DNA of 64,000 nt from Eleginops maclovinus (GCF_036324505.1 NC_086350.1:27510257-27574256); one strand, 5' to 3'. Counted from the first letter of the stretch, positions 1-11,950 are shown. Made by a program: numbers and translations. The notes: generated by a model not told the origin, from the letters alone.

Positions 1-2019
1 GACAAATATGACGTGGGGTTCCTCAAGGCTCCATCTTGGGGCCTCTTCTCTTTAACATGTATATGCTACCACTGGCTCAGATAATGAAGCAACAAAACAA
101 GTTACCATAGCTATGCAGATGATACACACATTTACATTACCATTTCACCAGGAGACTCTGCTCCAATTCAAACACTGAGTAAGTGCATTGAACAAATCAA
201 TGACTGGATGAGTCAGAACTTTCTCCAATTAAGCAAAGACAAAACTGAGGTAATTATTTTTGGAACAAAGGAGGAACGACAAAAAGTCAGTGCTGAGCTT
301 CAGTCAGCAATGTTCAAAACAACAGCAAACGCCAGAAACCTAGGTGTAGTCCTGGACTCTGACCTGAATTTCAACAGTCACATTAAAAGTCACTAAGTCC
401 GTCTACTATCACCTGAAGAACATATCTAGGATTAAAGGACTAATGTCAGAGCAGGATCTATAAAAACTTGTCCATGCTTTACCTTCAGTAGACTGGACTA
501 CTGTAATGGTGTCTTTACAGGTCTCACTAAGAAATCCATTAGAAAGCTGCAGCTGATTCAGAACGCTGCGGCTCGAGTCCTCACTAACACTAAGAGAATG
601 GATCACATCACTCCAGTTCTGAAGTCTTTACACTGAGAGAGTGGATCACATCACTCCAGTTCTGAAGTCTTTACACTGAGAGAGTGGATCACATCAGTCC
701 AGTTCTGAGGTCTTTACACAGAGAGTGGATCACATCACTCCAGTTCTGAGGTCTTTACACTGAGAGAGTGGATCACATCACTCCAGTTCTGAGGTCTTTA
801 CACAGAGAGTGGATCACATCACTCCAGTTCTGAGGTCTTTACACTGAGAGAGTGGATCACATCACTCCAGTTCTGAGGTCTTTACACTAAGAGAGTGGAT
901 CACATCACTCCAGTTCTGAGGTCTTTACACAGAGAGTGGATCACATCACTCCAGTTCTGAGGTCTTTACACTGAGAGAGTGGATCACATCACTCCAGTTC
1001 TGAGGTCTTTACACAGAGAGTGGATCACATCACTCCAGTTCTGAGGTCTTTACACTGAGAGAGTGGATCACATCACTCCAGTTCTGAGGTCTTTACACTG
1101 AGAGAGTGGATCACATCACTCCAGTTCTGAAGTCTTTACACAGAGAGTGGATCACATCATTCCAGTTCTGAGGTCTTTACACTGAGAGAGTGGATCACAT
1201 CACTCCAGTTCTGAGGTCTTTACACTGAGAGAGTGGATCACATCACTCCAGTTCTGAGGTCTTTACACAGAGAGTGGATCACATCACTCCAGTTCTGAGG
1301 TCTTTACACTGAGAGAGTGGATCACATCACTCCAGTTCTGAGGTCTTTACACAGAGAGTGGATCACATCACTCCAGTTCTGAGGTCTTTACACTGAGAGA
1401 GTGGATCACATCACTCCAGTTCTGAGGTCTTTACACTGAGAGAGTGGATCACATCACTCCAGTTCTGAGGTCTTTACACAGAGAGTGGATCACATCACTC
1501 CAGTTCTGAGGTCTTTACACTGGCTTCCTGTCTGTCAAAGAACTGATTTCAAAGTTCTGCTGCTGGTTTATAAAGCATTGAATGGTTTAGGCCCAAAATA
1601 CATTTGTGATCTCCTGCTACATTATGAACCATCCAGAACTCTCAGGTCTTCTGGAACGGTCAGCTTTCTGTCCCCAGAGTCAAAACTAAACAAGGAGAAG
1701 CAGCGTTCAGTTATTATGCTCCAAATATCTGGAACAAACCCCTAGAACCCTGCAGGTCCGCTGCTACTCTTACTACTTTTAAATCCAGGCTGAAAACATT
1801 TCGTGACTTTTATTCTGCACTGTGACTTTTATTCATGTATTTTATACCTGTTGTGTTTATTCTATTATCTTTGCTCTTAAATGACTGTTTTTAAATGCCT
1901 TTTTATAATGTGTTTATCCTGCACTATTTGTTTAACGCTCTTAATGTCTTTCATGTTTGTAAAGCACTTTGAATTGCCTTGTGTTGAAAGGTGCTATATA
2001 AATAAACTTGCCTTGCCTT
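1..2019 (+). mobile_element. L2-type LINE, 3' part (degenerate)
   Basis: This is the 3' end of a non-LTR retrotransposon of the CR1/L2 clade; its 5' side runs off the window. Reverse-transcriptase motifs can be read: [13 protein letters not shown] near position 15, then the catalytic box YADDT near 113-127, then NFLQLSKDKTEVIIFG (from about 217). The downstream conserved block (RDHI-type motif followed by LHWLP) is present at 598-640 but has been tandemly amplified; the coding sequence resumes at 1519 (LHWLPVCQRTDFKVLLLVYKALN). Stop codons and frameshifts break the ORF from about 396. The element ends in the L2-style tail with AATAAA and short CTTGC-type repeats at about 2000-2019. It lies about 0.5 kb beyond the last GALNT18 exon in the window, inside an intron. 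Confidence 0.85.
591..1520 (+). repeat. Minisatellite (41/43-bp units) grown from the L2 coding sequence
   Basis: About 22 tandem copies of a unit containing GGATCACATCACTCCAG, ending in a GTCTTTACAC motif. Two length classes alternate: a 43-bp form joined by CTGAGAGAG and a 41-bp form joined by CAGAGAG. The unit codes for VDHITPVLRSLH in one frame, the L2 segment that directly precedes LHWLP, so the array arose inside the LINE. Neither length is a multiple of three, so the array destroys the reading frame. The copies differ at only a few bases, which suggests recent expansion or homogenisation. Confidence 0.95.
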
Positions 2020-2195
2020 AAAGCTACAGTCACAGAATCAGCACTTCAGGAACAGGGCTGAAATAGAGGGGGATGAGGCATGCTACAATGGGGGATCTGT
2101 TTGCTATTTTGAGCAAAAAACTTCAGACATGTTTTTTTATAGATATGGCCCTACAATATATTGTTCAAATATAGCATAATAGCAGACCTTTAAAA
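2020..2195 (+). repeat. Dispersed repeat A, copy 1
   Basis: This segment, which begins with AAGCTACAGTCACAGAATCA, is repeated with high identity at 14209-14385. Both copies share the CATGCTACAATGGGGGATCT block and end near AGCATAAT...GACCTTTAA. It begins directly at the L2 tail. No coding capacity is seen. It is probably a fragment of a teleost interspersed repeat whose full length is not visible here. Confidence 0.8.
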
Positions 2196-2512
2196 CTCCC
2201 AGTACTAACAGAAACTGCAAAAGTGTTTTAATAATTAAAATATTATATTGTGCTATCATATAAATGATCTCTTAATGTCGGTGAATTGTATAGGCCATTT
2301 TTCATTTGAGCTGTTATTTTATTAAATTATATCATAATGATGTCTGACACTTGTTACATCATTAGTGTTGAACTCAGTCAGTGAATAATGAAAATGACTG
2401 ATAAAGCCCTTTCTGTCAGCGGTCTAAGCGCCCCACTCCGCTTGGTGCAGTGAGGTAAGGTGCAGTGTATGGTTGCTAGGTTGTGCAGCTACAGGTTGTC
2501 ATGCAGACTCAC

Positions 2513-2627
2513 CCTGATGCCCAGTTCCACGTTTTCTCCTCCGTAAATTTCCATGCCTTCATCTAACAGGCCAATCTCCTCAAAGTACTTCCTGTCGACC
2601 ACAAAGCAGCCAATCAGAGCCGGGCTC
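2513..2627 (-). CDS. galnt18: GALNT18-like exon (most 3' exon in window)
   Basis: Internal exon of a Golgi polypeptide GalNAc-transferase family gene. It encodes 38 residues that begin SPALIGCFVVDRKYF and end YGGENVELGIR, after one base that completes the Arg codon split across the previous intron. The acceptor is ctattgtag and the donor is gtgagt. The YGGEN block belongs to the Gal/GalNAc-T catalytic motif; most GALNTs have WGGEN, and the Y is typical of the GALNT8/9/17/18 subgroup, from which little or no transferase activity has been reported. The next exon should begin with the VWQCGG-type sequence and lies before position 1. Identity as GALNT18 rather than a close paralogue is an inference from remembered family sequences; the teleost a or b duplicate cannot be told. 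Confidence 0.88.
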
Positions 2628-4987
2628 CTACAATAGAGGGTGATGGGAGAAGAGAAGCAAGGTAAGAGGAAAAAGAAAGGGGGAGAAAATTATGGGTTTA
2701 GCAAAATGCAAAACAATTAGAGCCACACTGAGGCGTTAATTAGGTTGCAGCTCTAAACATAGTTATTAGTCTCTCATGATAAACATATGGAATACAATAC
2801 ATTTGTAAATGATCCAGCTGTCAAAAATGATGCTTTCACCAAACACAACAGATTCAGATTGTTTTCATGACCATCAAACTGAATCTGAAACGGTTAAAAA
2901 TAACTTATCAGTATTCATGCTGTCAGTCCCACACATCTTTTCTTCTCAACATGAATACAGCAGGGCTGCAGGAACAGCTTGTTTTGGTGAATGTATCCTC
3001 CCTGTGGATACACAGATTGGCAAACTCCCAGAAAATACTGCAACCCAAAATGTTAATAGAAACACGACCCACTCACTACGGGCTATGAATATGTTCAGAT
3101 AACAGCGCAATGCAAACACAACTCAGATATCACATGTAAGAGCTGTAGTTTTTACTGATCGATCTATTGCTGTAACGCAATTCTCAGTAACGCAGTTACA
3201 ACACATTTTGACCAGAAATTAAGTGCTGTTTTGTTTTATAAGAATTCACTAACATCGCGGAGCATTCCGACACCAGAGAAACAATTGTGCGGGTAGAATA
3301 ATAATGGAGGAAAGACACGAGGGACAGGCCAAAGCAACAGAAGGTAACTTTCTCTGGGTCTGCTGCTTGAACCCCGAGAAGTTGAGACTCGTGGCAGAGT
3401 GTTGAAGATCTGCAGCCTCTGTCCTCTGTGGAATCGCCGGCTTTTAGAAAGCTTGTCAGCCAAATCCCCGTTAACACACCAATGACAAGGTGAGCTAACG
3501 CTGCCATAGAGACTCGTTCATATACAGCAGGTTACAGGGCCGTGCAGAGGCTCCACTAACATGTTATTAATAACACACAGAGACGTCATGTTACCGGTAT
3601 CACATATTATCCAGCACACTTAAACGGAGCATGAGTTTAATTTCTATCTCTTTTCCTAATTTTCAGCATGTACTGCCAGATAGAAAGACTTTTACCAAAG
3701 AGTTGGATAAAGCTGTCGTGTCTTCTGTGATTCTGACGGTGATTGATACATAGTGGATTGGCCATGAGCCTTCACTGCGCCTATTATAAGTTGTTAGGAG
3801 CCTTAAGGGCCGACACAGTTGTTATTGCTATACCACATCACTCTTCACTGGAGGTATAATCAGCTGCAATAAACTACATTTTAGCATTAAAGCCATACTT
3901 TTGCAGTTATTTTGGTGAAATCAACTCAAAAGTAGTGTAACGCATTACAGTTCAGAGACAGTAATAATGAAATGTAACTTATTACTTTAAAAAGAGAGTA
4001 ATAAGTCATATGTACTGTATTACATTTTGGAAGTAACATGCCTAACACTGTCTATAACGCACAGCATTTACAAAAACAGTAAAGTTTACCAGTAGATAGC
4101 TAGTGGATAGTAACATCATGTAGGCTGGATCAGACTCATTTATTTGAAATAAAGATGTGCAGTTCCTCCCTCAAGTGATAAAAAGTTATTATCAGATAGT
4201 GACACACACTGTGCCCCTCCCCCCTGCTCTTCTGGCATCAGATTGGCTTGCACCGTGAGGGAAACGTTTGGTTTGAATGTCGTTTTCACCACTCACAGAC
4301 GTCTGCCAAGGCCATTAACATTAGTAAAAATGATGTGTGTATCTTCCCCATCATTTGGATCCTCTCCAAAACGTAATGGGTTCTTCCTTGGCCCATGACA
4401 ACCCTCCAACAAGTTTCGTGATATCAGGTCAGTTCTTTTTCATTTATCCTGTTGACAGTCAGACAAACTTACAAACCAACAATCTAAACGAAAGGAGAGG
4501 TAATAATGCTGAGGGCACAGATGGGGCTCAAACCTCACCCTACTTCAGACTAAATATTTTTCTTTGAGGGAAATAGTATGATTTTACCATTAGGAGCACT
4601 GGTCAGTGATTCCATTTGATGAGTATCTCACATATCTGTACCTTAACCGTTTGATATGACATGTTTACAGATTGCTTTTCTATGTTTGTTATGATAAATC
4701 CATATTGATTAGATATGCTCTATCTGACCTGTAATATATTGCTATTTTATAGGAAAAAAATCATCCATGTTTTACCATCCATAATACATCCACAATGCAC
4801 CATCCACCAGCTTGACTGCTATAAAATGTTAAAAGGCCTTCTGGATCCAGATCTTAATGTGCACACCACCTGAGGGGTTAAGTGAACAACACCATCATCA
4901 TCCATAGTTTTTTCACCTTGTATTTTTGATTTCTGACTCTGTTTTGCTTTAAGAGCTGATTGTCCTCATATTGGCATTCTTGTGTAT

Positions 4988-5877
4988 CATGTAACCAGAG
5001 GTGGAAGAAGTACTCAGATCTTGTACTTGAGTAAAGTAGAAGTACTCAGATCTTGAGTAAAAGTAGAAGTACTCAGATCTTGTACTTGAGTAAAAGTAGA
5101 AGTACTCTGATCTGGTACTTGAGTAAAAGTAGAAGTACTCTGATCTTGTACTTGAGTAAAAGTAGAAGTACTCTGATCTTGTACTTGAGTAAAAGTAGAA
5201 GTACTCAGATCTTGTACTTGAGTTAAAGTAGAAGTACTCGGATCTTGTACTTGAGTAAAAGTAGAAGTACTCTGATCTTGTACTTGAGTAAAAGTAGAAG
5301 TACTCAGATCTTGTACTTGAGTAAAAGTAGAAGTACTCAGATCTTGTACTTGAGTAAAGTAGAAGTACCAGAGTGTAGGAATACTCTGTCACAGTAAAAG
5401 TCCTGCATTCAAAATGTTCCTCCAGTAAAAGTAGAAAGTACTCTCATCTAAATGTACTTAAAGTAGCGACAGTAAAAGTAGTCATTGTTTGATTGGTCCA
5501 TTTCAGAATAATATCTCTGATCTGTTTTATAATTATTGATCATTAAAGTGTTCTCAGAGCTGGTAAAGGTGCAGCTAGTTTGAATGGCTTTGTATACTGC
5601 AGGGTAGCTGCTGGATTTACTGCAGGTGAACTAAAGTCTGATTTAAGGGAGATTATATTTACCATCAGTAATCCAGATCTGTAAAGAAACTAAAGGGATT
5701 AGATTCATGTAGTGCAGTAAAAGTACACCATTTACCTCTGAATTGTAGTGGAGTAAAAGTACAAAGTAGCAAAACAAATACGTGAAATACTCAAGTAAAG
5801 TACAAGTACCTCAAAATTGTACAAAAGTACAGTACTTGAATAAATGTCCTTAGTAACTTTACAGCACTGCATGTAAC
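4988..5877. mobile_element. Non-autonomous hAT element (MITE) with 8-bp target duplication
   Basis: The element body is 4996-5869. It starts CAGAGGTGGAAGAAGTACT and ends with the reverse complement of CAGTGCTGTAAAGTTACT, matching the very common teleost hAT MITE family with CAGTGGTGGAAAGTA-type ends. It is flanked by a perfect 8-bp duplication CATGTAAC (4988-4995 and 5870-5877), the length hAT transposases make. There is no transposase; the interior is mainly AAAAGTAGAAGTACT-like sequence. Related partial copies occur near 22738-22809 and 46129-46889. Confidence 0.9.
5017..5380. repeat. 33-bp minisatellite inside the hAT MITE
   Basis: About ten copies of a 33-bp unit containing AGATCTTGTACTTGAG and AAAAGTAGAAGTACTC. 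Because 33 is a multiple of three, the minus strand stays open as an 11-residue periodic peptide (FYSSTRSEYFY), but this is an artefact of the repeat. The unit resembles the subterminal sequence of the host MITE, so it probably expanded from the element end. Confidence 0.92.
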
Positions 5878-7022
5878 CATGGGCATAAGAAAACGTACGT
5901 GATCAACCTAAACCTTTTAGTTTTTTTTCATCATGAAACAGGAAATTGGTGTAACTTCACTGTACATTGTCCAATCAACCCCAAATGGTACATGCATAAT
6001 AAGACATCAGCCCTGAGGACATCTGCAGGTTGATTCTTGACCTTAGTCATTGCGCTATTGACAACAGGGAGGTCGCCATACATTTAATCCGATTAATTTA
6101 CAAATGTGATCAGTCCTTTCAGAAGACTTTCGGCAGTAAAAGTTCAAAATCGTATATATTTTCCCACAACAGTCTTGCTGTGTCGGCCATGGGGATGCTC
6201 CAAAGTTTTTCACACCAGCATAGAGTGACTCATAGATCTTGGCCTTGGACATAGCAAACTCGCTGAGCCACTCCCCTTAAAACCTTTCAAAATAAAAGCG
6301 CAAAACTGTTTTTTTCCTCTTAGACATATGACATTTGGTAGGTATGCGTGGCATGTGAAGACAAACAAAAAACCTATTGCTCCAACAGGAAGAGTCATCA
6401 TGGAACAAACTTGCCACGGCAGCCATTTAGCCTGAAATCTATACCAATTCTGAGTATGATTTCTGTTTCCATGGCCTTACATTATTTGCAGTGAAATCCA
6501 ATGGTCAAATCAGCCCCGAATTTCACATGTTTAACAAAAGTCCATGCCTGAGCACACAGACAACCCCCCCTCCCCATTGTTATGGGTGAATCCAGTGACA
6601 AATTGTAATTGAGAAAAAGCACTTAGAAAGATAGAGTAATGAATAAGAGGAGATTCAGCTTCCTGCATTAAAATATTAACCAGCAAATTTCCTCTGCTTT
6701 GTCCAGATCTATTCTTATTGACCTGCCTGCCATGGAGGACAATAACAGACATATTATCTTCCTGCTGAAATTGCTGATCAGGCAATTTTGCTCCGGTTGC
6801 TTGGACGATTTTCACTTAAAGCCTCGGAAGCGCCTCAAAGTATTGTTTAACTGTCATGATGGATGTGTTTGCAACTGGCGCGAGGCATTGAAGAGCTAGA
6901 TTCTTATATTGACTCCAGAGTATGTGCAATGACTGAACACACTGTGTTATTGAATGAGCTGCATCAAACAAGCGTAGTTAGTGAACCTCAGAGCCTACAA
7001 TCTTTCACTGTGCAGTACCTAC

Positions 7023-7220
7023 CTGATCGGGGCAGTGTGGTTCCGTTGTGTCCACCAGGACTTTGGTGGGTTGAGGTATCGACACCACAGCTCCCAGTCG
7101 AAGCCCTGAGCAGACAGCGGGTATTCCTCGATCTCAAATGTGTCGTACTTGATGTTGTCGAAAGATGGAGACACCACCCGGGTCCGGTCCTCCTTTATTC
7201 TCTGCAGGATGGGTTCTGCC
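7023..7220 (-). CDS. galnt18: GALNT18-like exon (catalytic domain)
   Basis: Internal exon of 198 bp: one base completes the Trp codon of the previous exon, 65 full codons follow, and two bases (AG) are carried to the next exon. It encodes AEPILQRIKEDRTRVVSPSF, then DNIKYDTFEIEEYPLSAQGF, DWELWCRYLNPPKSWW and the end TAPI(R). The acceptor is tctcacag and the donor gtaggt. The GFDWELWCRYLNPP stretch corresponds to the acceptor-binding loop region of the GT-A fold and, as I recall, matches GALNT18 better than GALNT8, 9 or 17. NHT near the end is a possible N-glycosylation site. No stop or frameshift is present. Confidence 0.92.
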
Positions 7221-9498
7221 CTGTGAGATGACAGAGAACAGAATGTATTCAAGATGGGAAAACAAATGATCCCTGAGTCAGTGGTACATAGTTGGCTGGA
7301 GATCTCTGGCCCATTGTTAGAGAATACAATATAATATGTGACCATCATAACATTTCAACAGAAATGTAAAAGGAAAGCGGAGAAAAATAAAAAATAATGT
7401 CAAACTATTCACATATCTGTAGGCAGGGCTGCTAGTTTGCAAAATGCATATGGGGAATGTGTGAAACCAGGACATATTCCCAAACAGAGGGCTGGAAGAC
7501 AAAAAAACATGGCTAAATCTGTGACTTTTCCTTTTGTTAACTCCCCTGAAAACTCAGCCTTAAATGCTTTATAATATGTAGAGCTATACTGTAACTAAAT
7601 ATGCAATAACCCAAGAAAAATAAGTGAAAAAGAGTTTTAATTGCCTTTAATGCTATATAGTTACTATCACTAAAAAGATAATAAGAATATTAATAATGCA
7701 CATGATTTATATAGTGCTTTTCCTAATGCTCAAAGACGCTTAAGATGCAAGACATTGTGGCAGACTAAAAAAAAATGATCTTGAAATCACGGTTACTGAT
7801 GTGTCTATGTAGCTCACACCTAAAGACCTTGTTTCCAAAACACTTAATCCTATTATTTTTTTTTCATTAAAATTGCCATTGCTAACATATTGGATGATAA
7901 CACATAATTAGAGTCATTCTTAAAGTCACCAAGATGAATTCCTAACTCTGCAGGCCTTCTGAGCATTCAAACCAATACTCAAAAAACAGATTCTTGGCCC
8001 ACATGAATATGAAGCAATACTTTCAGATAAAATATAACTGAAATCTGTCAAATCTAAAGTTTATTTGTTCAAGCAATTGAACACAACGTGAATATGTTGA
8101 ATATAAACTGAATGTAAGACAATTACTACTGTTTATTCTATTATATCTCGTAAAGGGAAGCCAGACCCTAAAGAGAGGGAACGCGCATGCCCAGATGTGA
8201 CACAATGAGGTCACTGACGTTGACTGTTCACGCTGGACGTAGACTTGGAGTTTTCTAGGTGCCACCCGCCATAAAACAAAAGCAAAGAAGAAAAGGACTT
8301 GTCTTTTCAACCTACACCGTCGACTGACTGACTTTAGGTAAGTGTAATTGTTTAACATTCCGCAGCTTATCAATACGTTACTGTAGATGAAAAGTTATTT
8401 TAACGTGTTTATGCTGTACAATGTACAGTGTACATAGACGAATAATATTGTCTGCATGTGTATATTCTTACAGGTCGTGAAGTTAGGTTTGCGATTCACA
8501 ATGCTGGGTAGCTAGTTGTTGCTGCTCTAACACTTACTTAATTATTTCACACTAAGTCAACGTAATGGAAAAACACAGCATTGAATGTGAGTATTTACAT
8601 TAAACATTTATTTGATGATATGATATTCATGAGGTTTTCCTGTCCTTGATCTATCTGTTGGACAGGAATGTACAGTATATGCATGATGTTTTTTCTTATT
8701 TGGTAAAATAACTTTTTTCATTGTAAAATATTCCTTTCTGCAAAAGAAGAGCAAAACCAAAAAACATTGGTAAACCCTTACAACCAATGGGTACTTTTAG
8801 AATTGGAATACAAATAAAAATAACTTGAATACATTTAGTTTTATATCACTTCCTGCATTCGGACCATTGACAGTGTGGCACTCTCACTGTCTCTCACTAT
8901 TATCTGAGCTTGTGGCGGTTTTTGTGTTACGTTTGTCATTTTTATCAGCTATGATTTGGCATGTTTGTTCTGAACTTGACACTATACTGGCCAGGGCAGA
9001 ATCAGTGAGAGTGAGGCTCTGGATCGCAGAGACAGTCCTGGAGAAATCGTAGCATTCTAAGCCCTTACCAGGCTTTTGATATTTGATTAGAGAGGACACA
9101 CAGGAAGTGATTGATGTGTTGGAAATCACCGCTGAAGTAGTGAGGAGCTGAGAGGGCCATCTGAGAGTCAGACTGGAAATGTGGACTCCAAGCAGGAGGT
9201 AACCACAGCCTGGACTACAAACTAAGCACGCAGTACATATGCATCTAATCTGGGAGTCTGTGGACATATGCAGAGCTACAGGGAGTGGATGTGATGATGG
9301 TTGGCAGATCCCAAAGCTTATTTTCTGCAACATACTGAAATCCAATCTCTTTGCTCATTGCTAACTTCTGGGTCGGCCTACAAAAAATATGTCCTACTTA
9401 ACCACTTTTTACTAATGCTTGGTTGCAAGTAAAAAGGAAGGGATGAAGGGTTAGGGTATGCCAGCAGGATTGTAGCTCATCCAGCACGGTGCTTCGTC

Positions 9499-9900
9499 AC
9501 TGTCAGGGACCAAGCAGTAAGGCAACAGGACACAGGAGTTGAATAAAGAAACTGGGGTTTTATTTACCCAAACATCCAAAGAAAACATTATAAACCAGAA
9601 TTCTCTAATAACTAGGCCTATAAAAGAGATCAGCAGAAAATACCTCAAATAAACTGAACATCTCCTTAACAGGTGTTAACTCAACAAACTGACCTGCTAT
9701 AACGACAGACCAAGGAACCTATATAGTGGCTCGGCCAAACCAAGTAGAAACCAAGGGGTAATTAAGATTAGCAGCATACACAAAGGACACCGACAAAACC
9801 CGAATGCTGGTGGTTTGGCTCAATCCGTCCCATTCGGCTGCTTGCAGTATTTATAAATCCTCAGCCACGCCTTTTGCTGAACCAGGAAGTAACCTCTTCC
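9499..9900 (-). mobile_element. Candidate solo LTR (boundary on one side only)
   Basis: Read on the minus strand, the segment ends with an AATAAA signal (about 9553-9575) followed some 60 nt later by ...CCCTGACA, the shape of an R-U5 end with a terminal CA; the plus-strand edge is TGTCAGGGACC at 9499. A TATA-like TTTATAAATACT lies at about 9846-9857. I could not find a matching target duplication or the other edge, so this is only a suggestion. An unrelated interspersed repeat is the main alternative. Confidence 0.3.
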
Positions 9901-10745
9901 AACGAACACAGTAACTCCAAGACAAAGAAAGTAATTATACAAACAAATACTTACGTTAACTGTGCTAAAATGTTTGAAAATAAACTAAGTAATGTCTGAT
10001 TACAATCGAAAAAAAGAGTTTACCATTCAAATCAAATGTGTGTTGTTAATTGGCATGTTTTACTACAGCTGAACTGAAGGGAATCTACTGAAGGTGAGGG
10101 TGCAATGTAATTGTTTTACCCTGTGTGGCTGTGGCCATCACAGTCACTAACCGAGGGCAGCCCAGACAAAAGGTCGTAATTTGAACCTTGTCTCGGTCAT
10201 TGGGCTGCTTGGGCAACTTTCAACAGCTTGCTAAATTCTACCTGTTGCATACTGAAATGTCTATGAGATGTGAGTAGTCAAAACAAAACCATTTATAACC
10301 AAATTAGAAAATATACCTGTGAAGACTAAATGTGTATCAGCTGTCCGAGCGTTTAACCCTCTGTGACCCAAGGGAGCGTATACGCCCAAATATCCCGCCG
10401 TCTTCAGAGAGTCATAACTTGTCAGCAATTTGAGCTAGAGACATGCCGGTTTGTTCCTCTTAAACTAAAGAAACGGCGCTCAACAACAATATCAAGTTTT
10501 GCCTTGTGAGTTTACTTGCGTTGGTAAAACGGATGCATAAAGTTTGAAAAGATGGGGATAGTGTCACCTTTTTTGCTTTACGCATTGCTTATTGTTTTCT
10601 GTATGTTTTATCGCGATATTCTCATCCACCATCTTTGTTGGTGAGTATAGAGTGTAGGAGTCACGTTTCTGAATCGGACACTTTAATTGGCTGTGAATGC
10701 ATCCAATCGGAGTGTCTGATTCAGAGGGTTGGGTGTATCCACTTA

Positions 10746-11466
10746 TGCCGGCTGCACACTACATGCGGAAAATGACTCCGGTGGCCGGAATACGCCATCT
10801 AGTGGACACCGTACTACCTAAAAAAATAATCCGTACAAGTCGAGGCTCCGGTAAAAAAATTTAAAAAAACATGGCGGACGGGTCTGAGAAAATCATCCTG
10901 GCGGTTTCAGGGCACCGGGTGCTGTACGACCTGTCCGCAGAGGGATACAGAAATATAAACATCAAAGCTATGGCGTGGGAGGATGTAGCACGCACGGCAG
11001 GCAAGACAGGTCCGTTCAAATCTTTTGGTTGGTTTATTATGACGCCGATGTCACGATAGCATAGCTAGCGCTGCTAGCGCAGCATAGCTATCGTTTTAGC
11101 TGTCCCGAGTGAATGAATGAAACGTGAATTATTTTGGTATGAGGGAGCATGGATATTTGCAATTGCTAAATATTCACAATTACACTTGTAATGTTGTTTT
11201 TATTATTATAACAGCAAAGTAATTTACGTTTGTTTATTGGCACCATAGCAACAACAACTTCCGGTCCTACCAGCCGTACGGTCGAGCTTTGCGGTTGACC
11301 GGAGGAGTTCAATATTTTTAACGTATGCGGAGGGCCTCGGATGCGGTGTTTCTTCCGCACCGCTCTCGACCGGAGCTGATCGCATACGGAGTGCGGATCT
11401 CCATTGACATTGAATGACTTCCGGTCAAATCGGATACGTATTACCGCATGTAGTGTGCAGCCGGCA
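10746..11466 (+). mobile_element. PIF/Harbinger-like element with 22-23-bp inverted ends
   Basis: The ends are near-perfect inverted repeats: TGCCGGCTGCACACTACATG at 10746 and its reverse complement ending at 11466. They are flanked by TA on both sides, or by TTA/TAA if read as a decayed 3-bp Harbinger duplication. Further CCGGAGTC/CGGATACG-type subterminal sequence is loosely mirrored. The 721-bp interior carries the first part of a MADF-domain gene at 10871-11009 and no transposase, so it is non-autonomous. Placement in PIF/Harbinger rests on the MADF cargo and TIR style. Confidence 0.75.
10871..11009 (+). pseudogene. Lone MADF-domain first exon inside the Harbinger-like element
   Basis: An ATG-started open stretch of about 46 codons reads MADGSEKIILAVSGHRVLYD, then DLSAEGYRNINIKAMAWEDV and ARTAGKTG. 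The EKxILAVxxHxxLYD...Y(R/K)xxxxKxxAWxxVA pattern is the N-terminal half of a MADF (Myb/SANT-like, DNA-binding) domain, the type encoded by the second gene of Harbinger elements. It stops at an ACAG|GTCCGT position that could be a weak splice donor. The helix-3 half (CxxRWxxLRD) is absent in the rest of the element. It therefore looks like a leftover exon, not a working gene. The reading frame has no internal stop. Confidence 0.65.
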
Positions 11467-11479
11467 TAAACAGTACTGC

Positions 11480-11950
11480 CTCCCTGTTTGTGTCTGTTTG
11501 TCTGTCTCCCTGGCTGGGCTGTGGCTTTTCGATTCCCGCCGCTACACCTCCTCAGCTGCAGTTCATCCTACTGATTGCCACTACTCACCTACACCTGTAT
11601 AAAATCTCTGTTCTCATCTCCAGTCTTCGCCAATTCATCGTTAAACCTGCAGTGGTAAAAACGTCCAGGCCCACATGCTACAAGATAGCTTCTTGTGTGT
11701 TTTTTCCGCCAAACTAACCTTGTGCTCTCCCAGCCACGTCCAGCCACTCACCCCTTTTGCCTTGATCCTCTGCCATCGCTCTCCTAGTTTGATTCCCTGC
11801 CTGCTCCTTCCTTCCCCTAACACGGCCACTACTCCCAGACCCAATCCTGTTTCTAGCAATAAACCATTTTCACTCCACTCTACCCTTCGTCTTCTGTGTT
11901 TGAAGTGTGGGTTCAACCTAGTTGCTCGTTCTGAGCCTAACACCAACAGC
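11480..11950 (+). mobile_element. LTR-like segment (weak)
   Basis: A TATAAAA box at 11598-11604 is followed 254 nt later by AATAAA at 11858-11863 and, about 80 nt on, by CCTAACA. This order (U3 with TATA, R, polyadenylation signal, U5 ending CA) is what a solo LTR of a Ty3/gypsy-type element would show. No 5-bp target duplication was found, and the left edge is unclear next to the Harbinger-like element. Confidence 0.3.

Larger units (their letters stand above)
2628..7022 (-). other. GALNT18-like intron
   Basis: Intron between the exons at 7023-7220 and 2513-2627, 4.4 kb, with GT-AG ends. It holds an old hAT-like fragment around 3905-4055 (AAGTAAC-type TIR sequence) and the hAT MITE at 4996-5869. 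The rest (2640-3900, 4060-4980, 5880-7020) shows only short non-conserved ORFs; I see no gene in it. Confidence 0.8.

Noticed and set aside
4949..5392. A 147-codon minus-strand ORF of FYSSTRSEYFY repeats
   Set aside because: By-product of the 33-bp minisatellite in a hAT MITE.
8142..8156. Shared motif TATATCTCGTAAAG at about 8143 and 36229 as a regulatory site
   Set aside because: A 14-base match between two places is expected by chance several times in 64 kb, and the surroundings differ.
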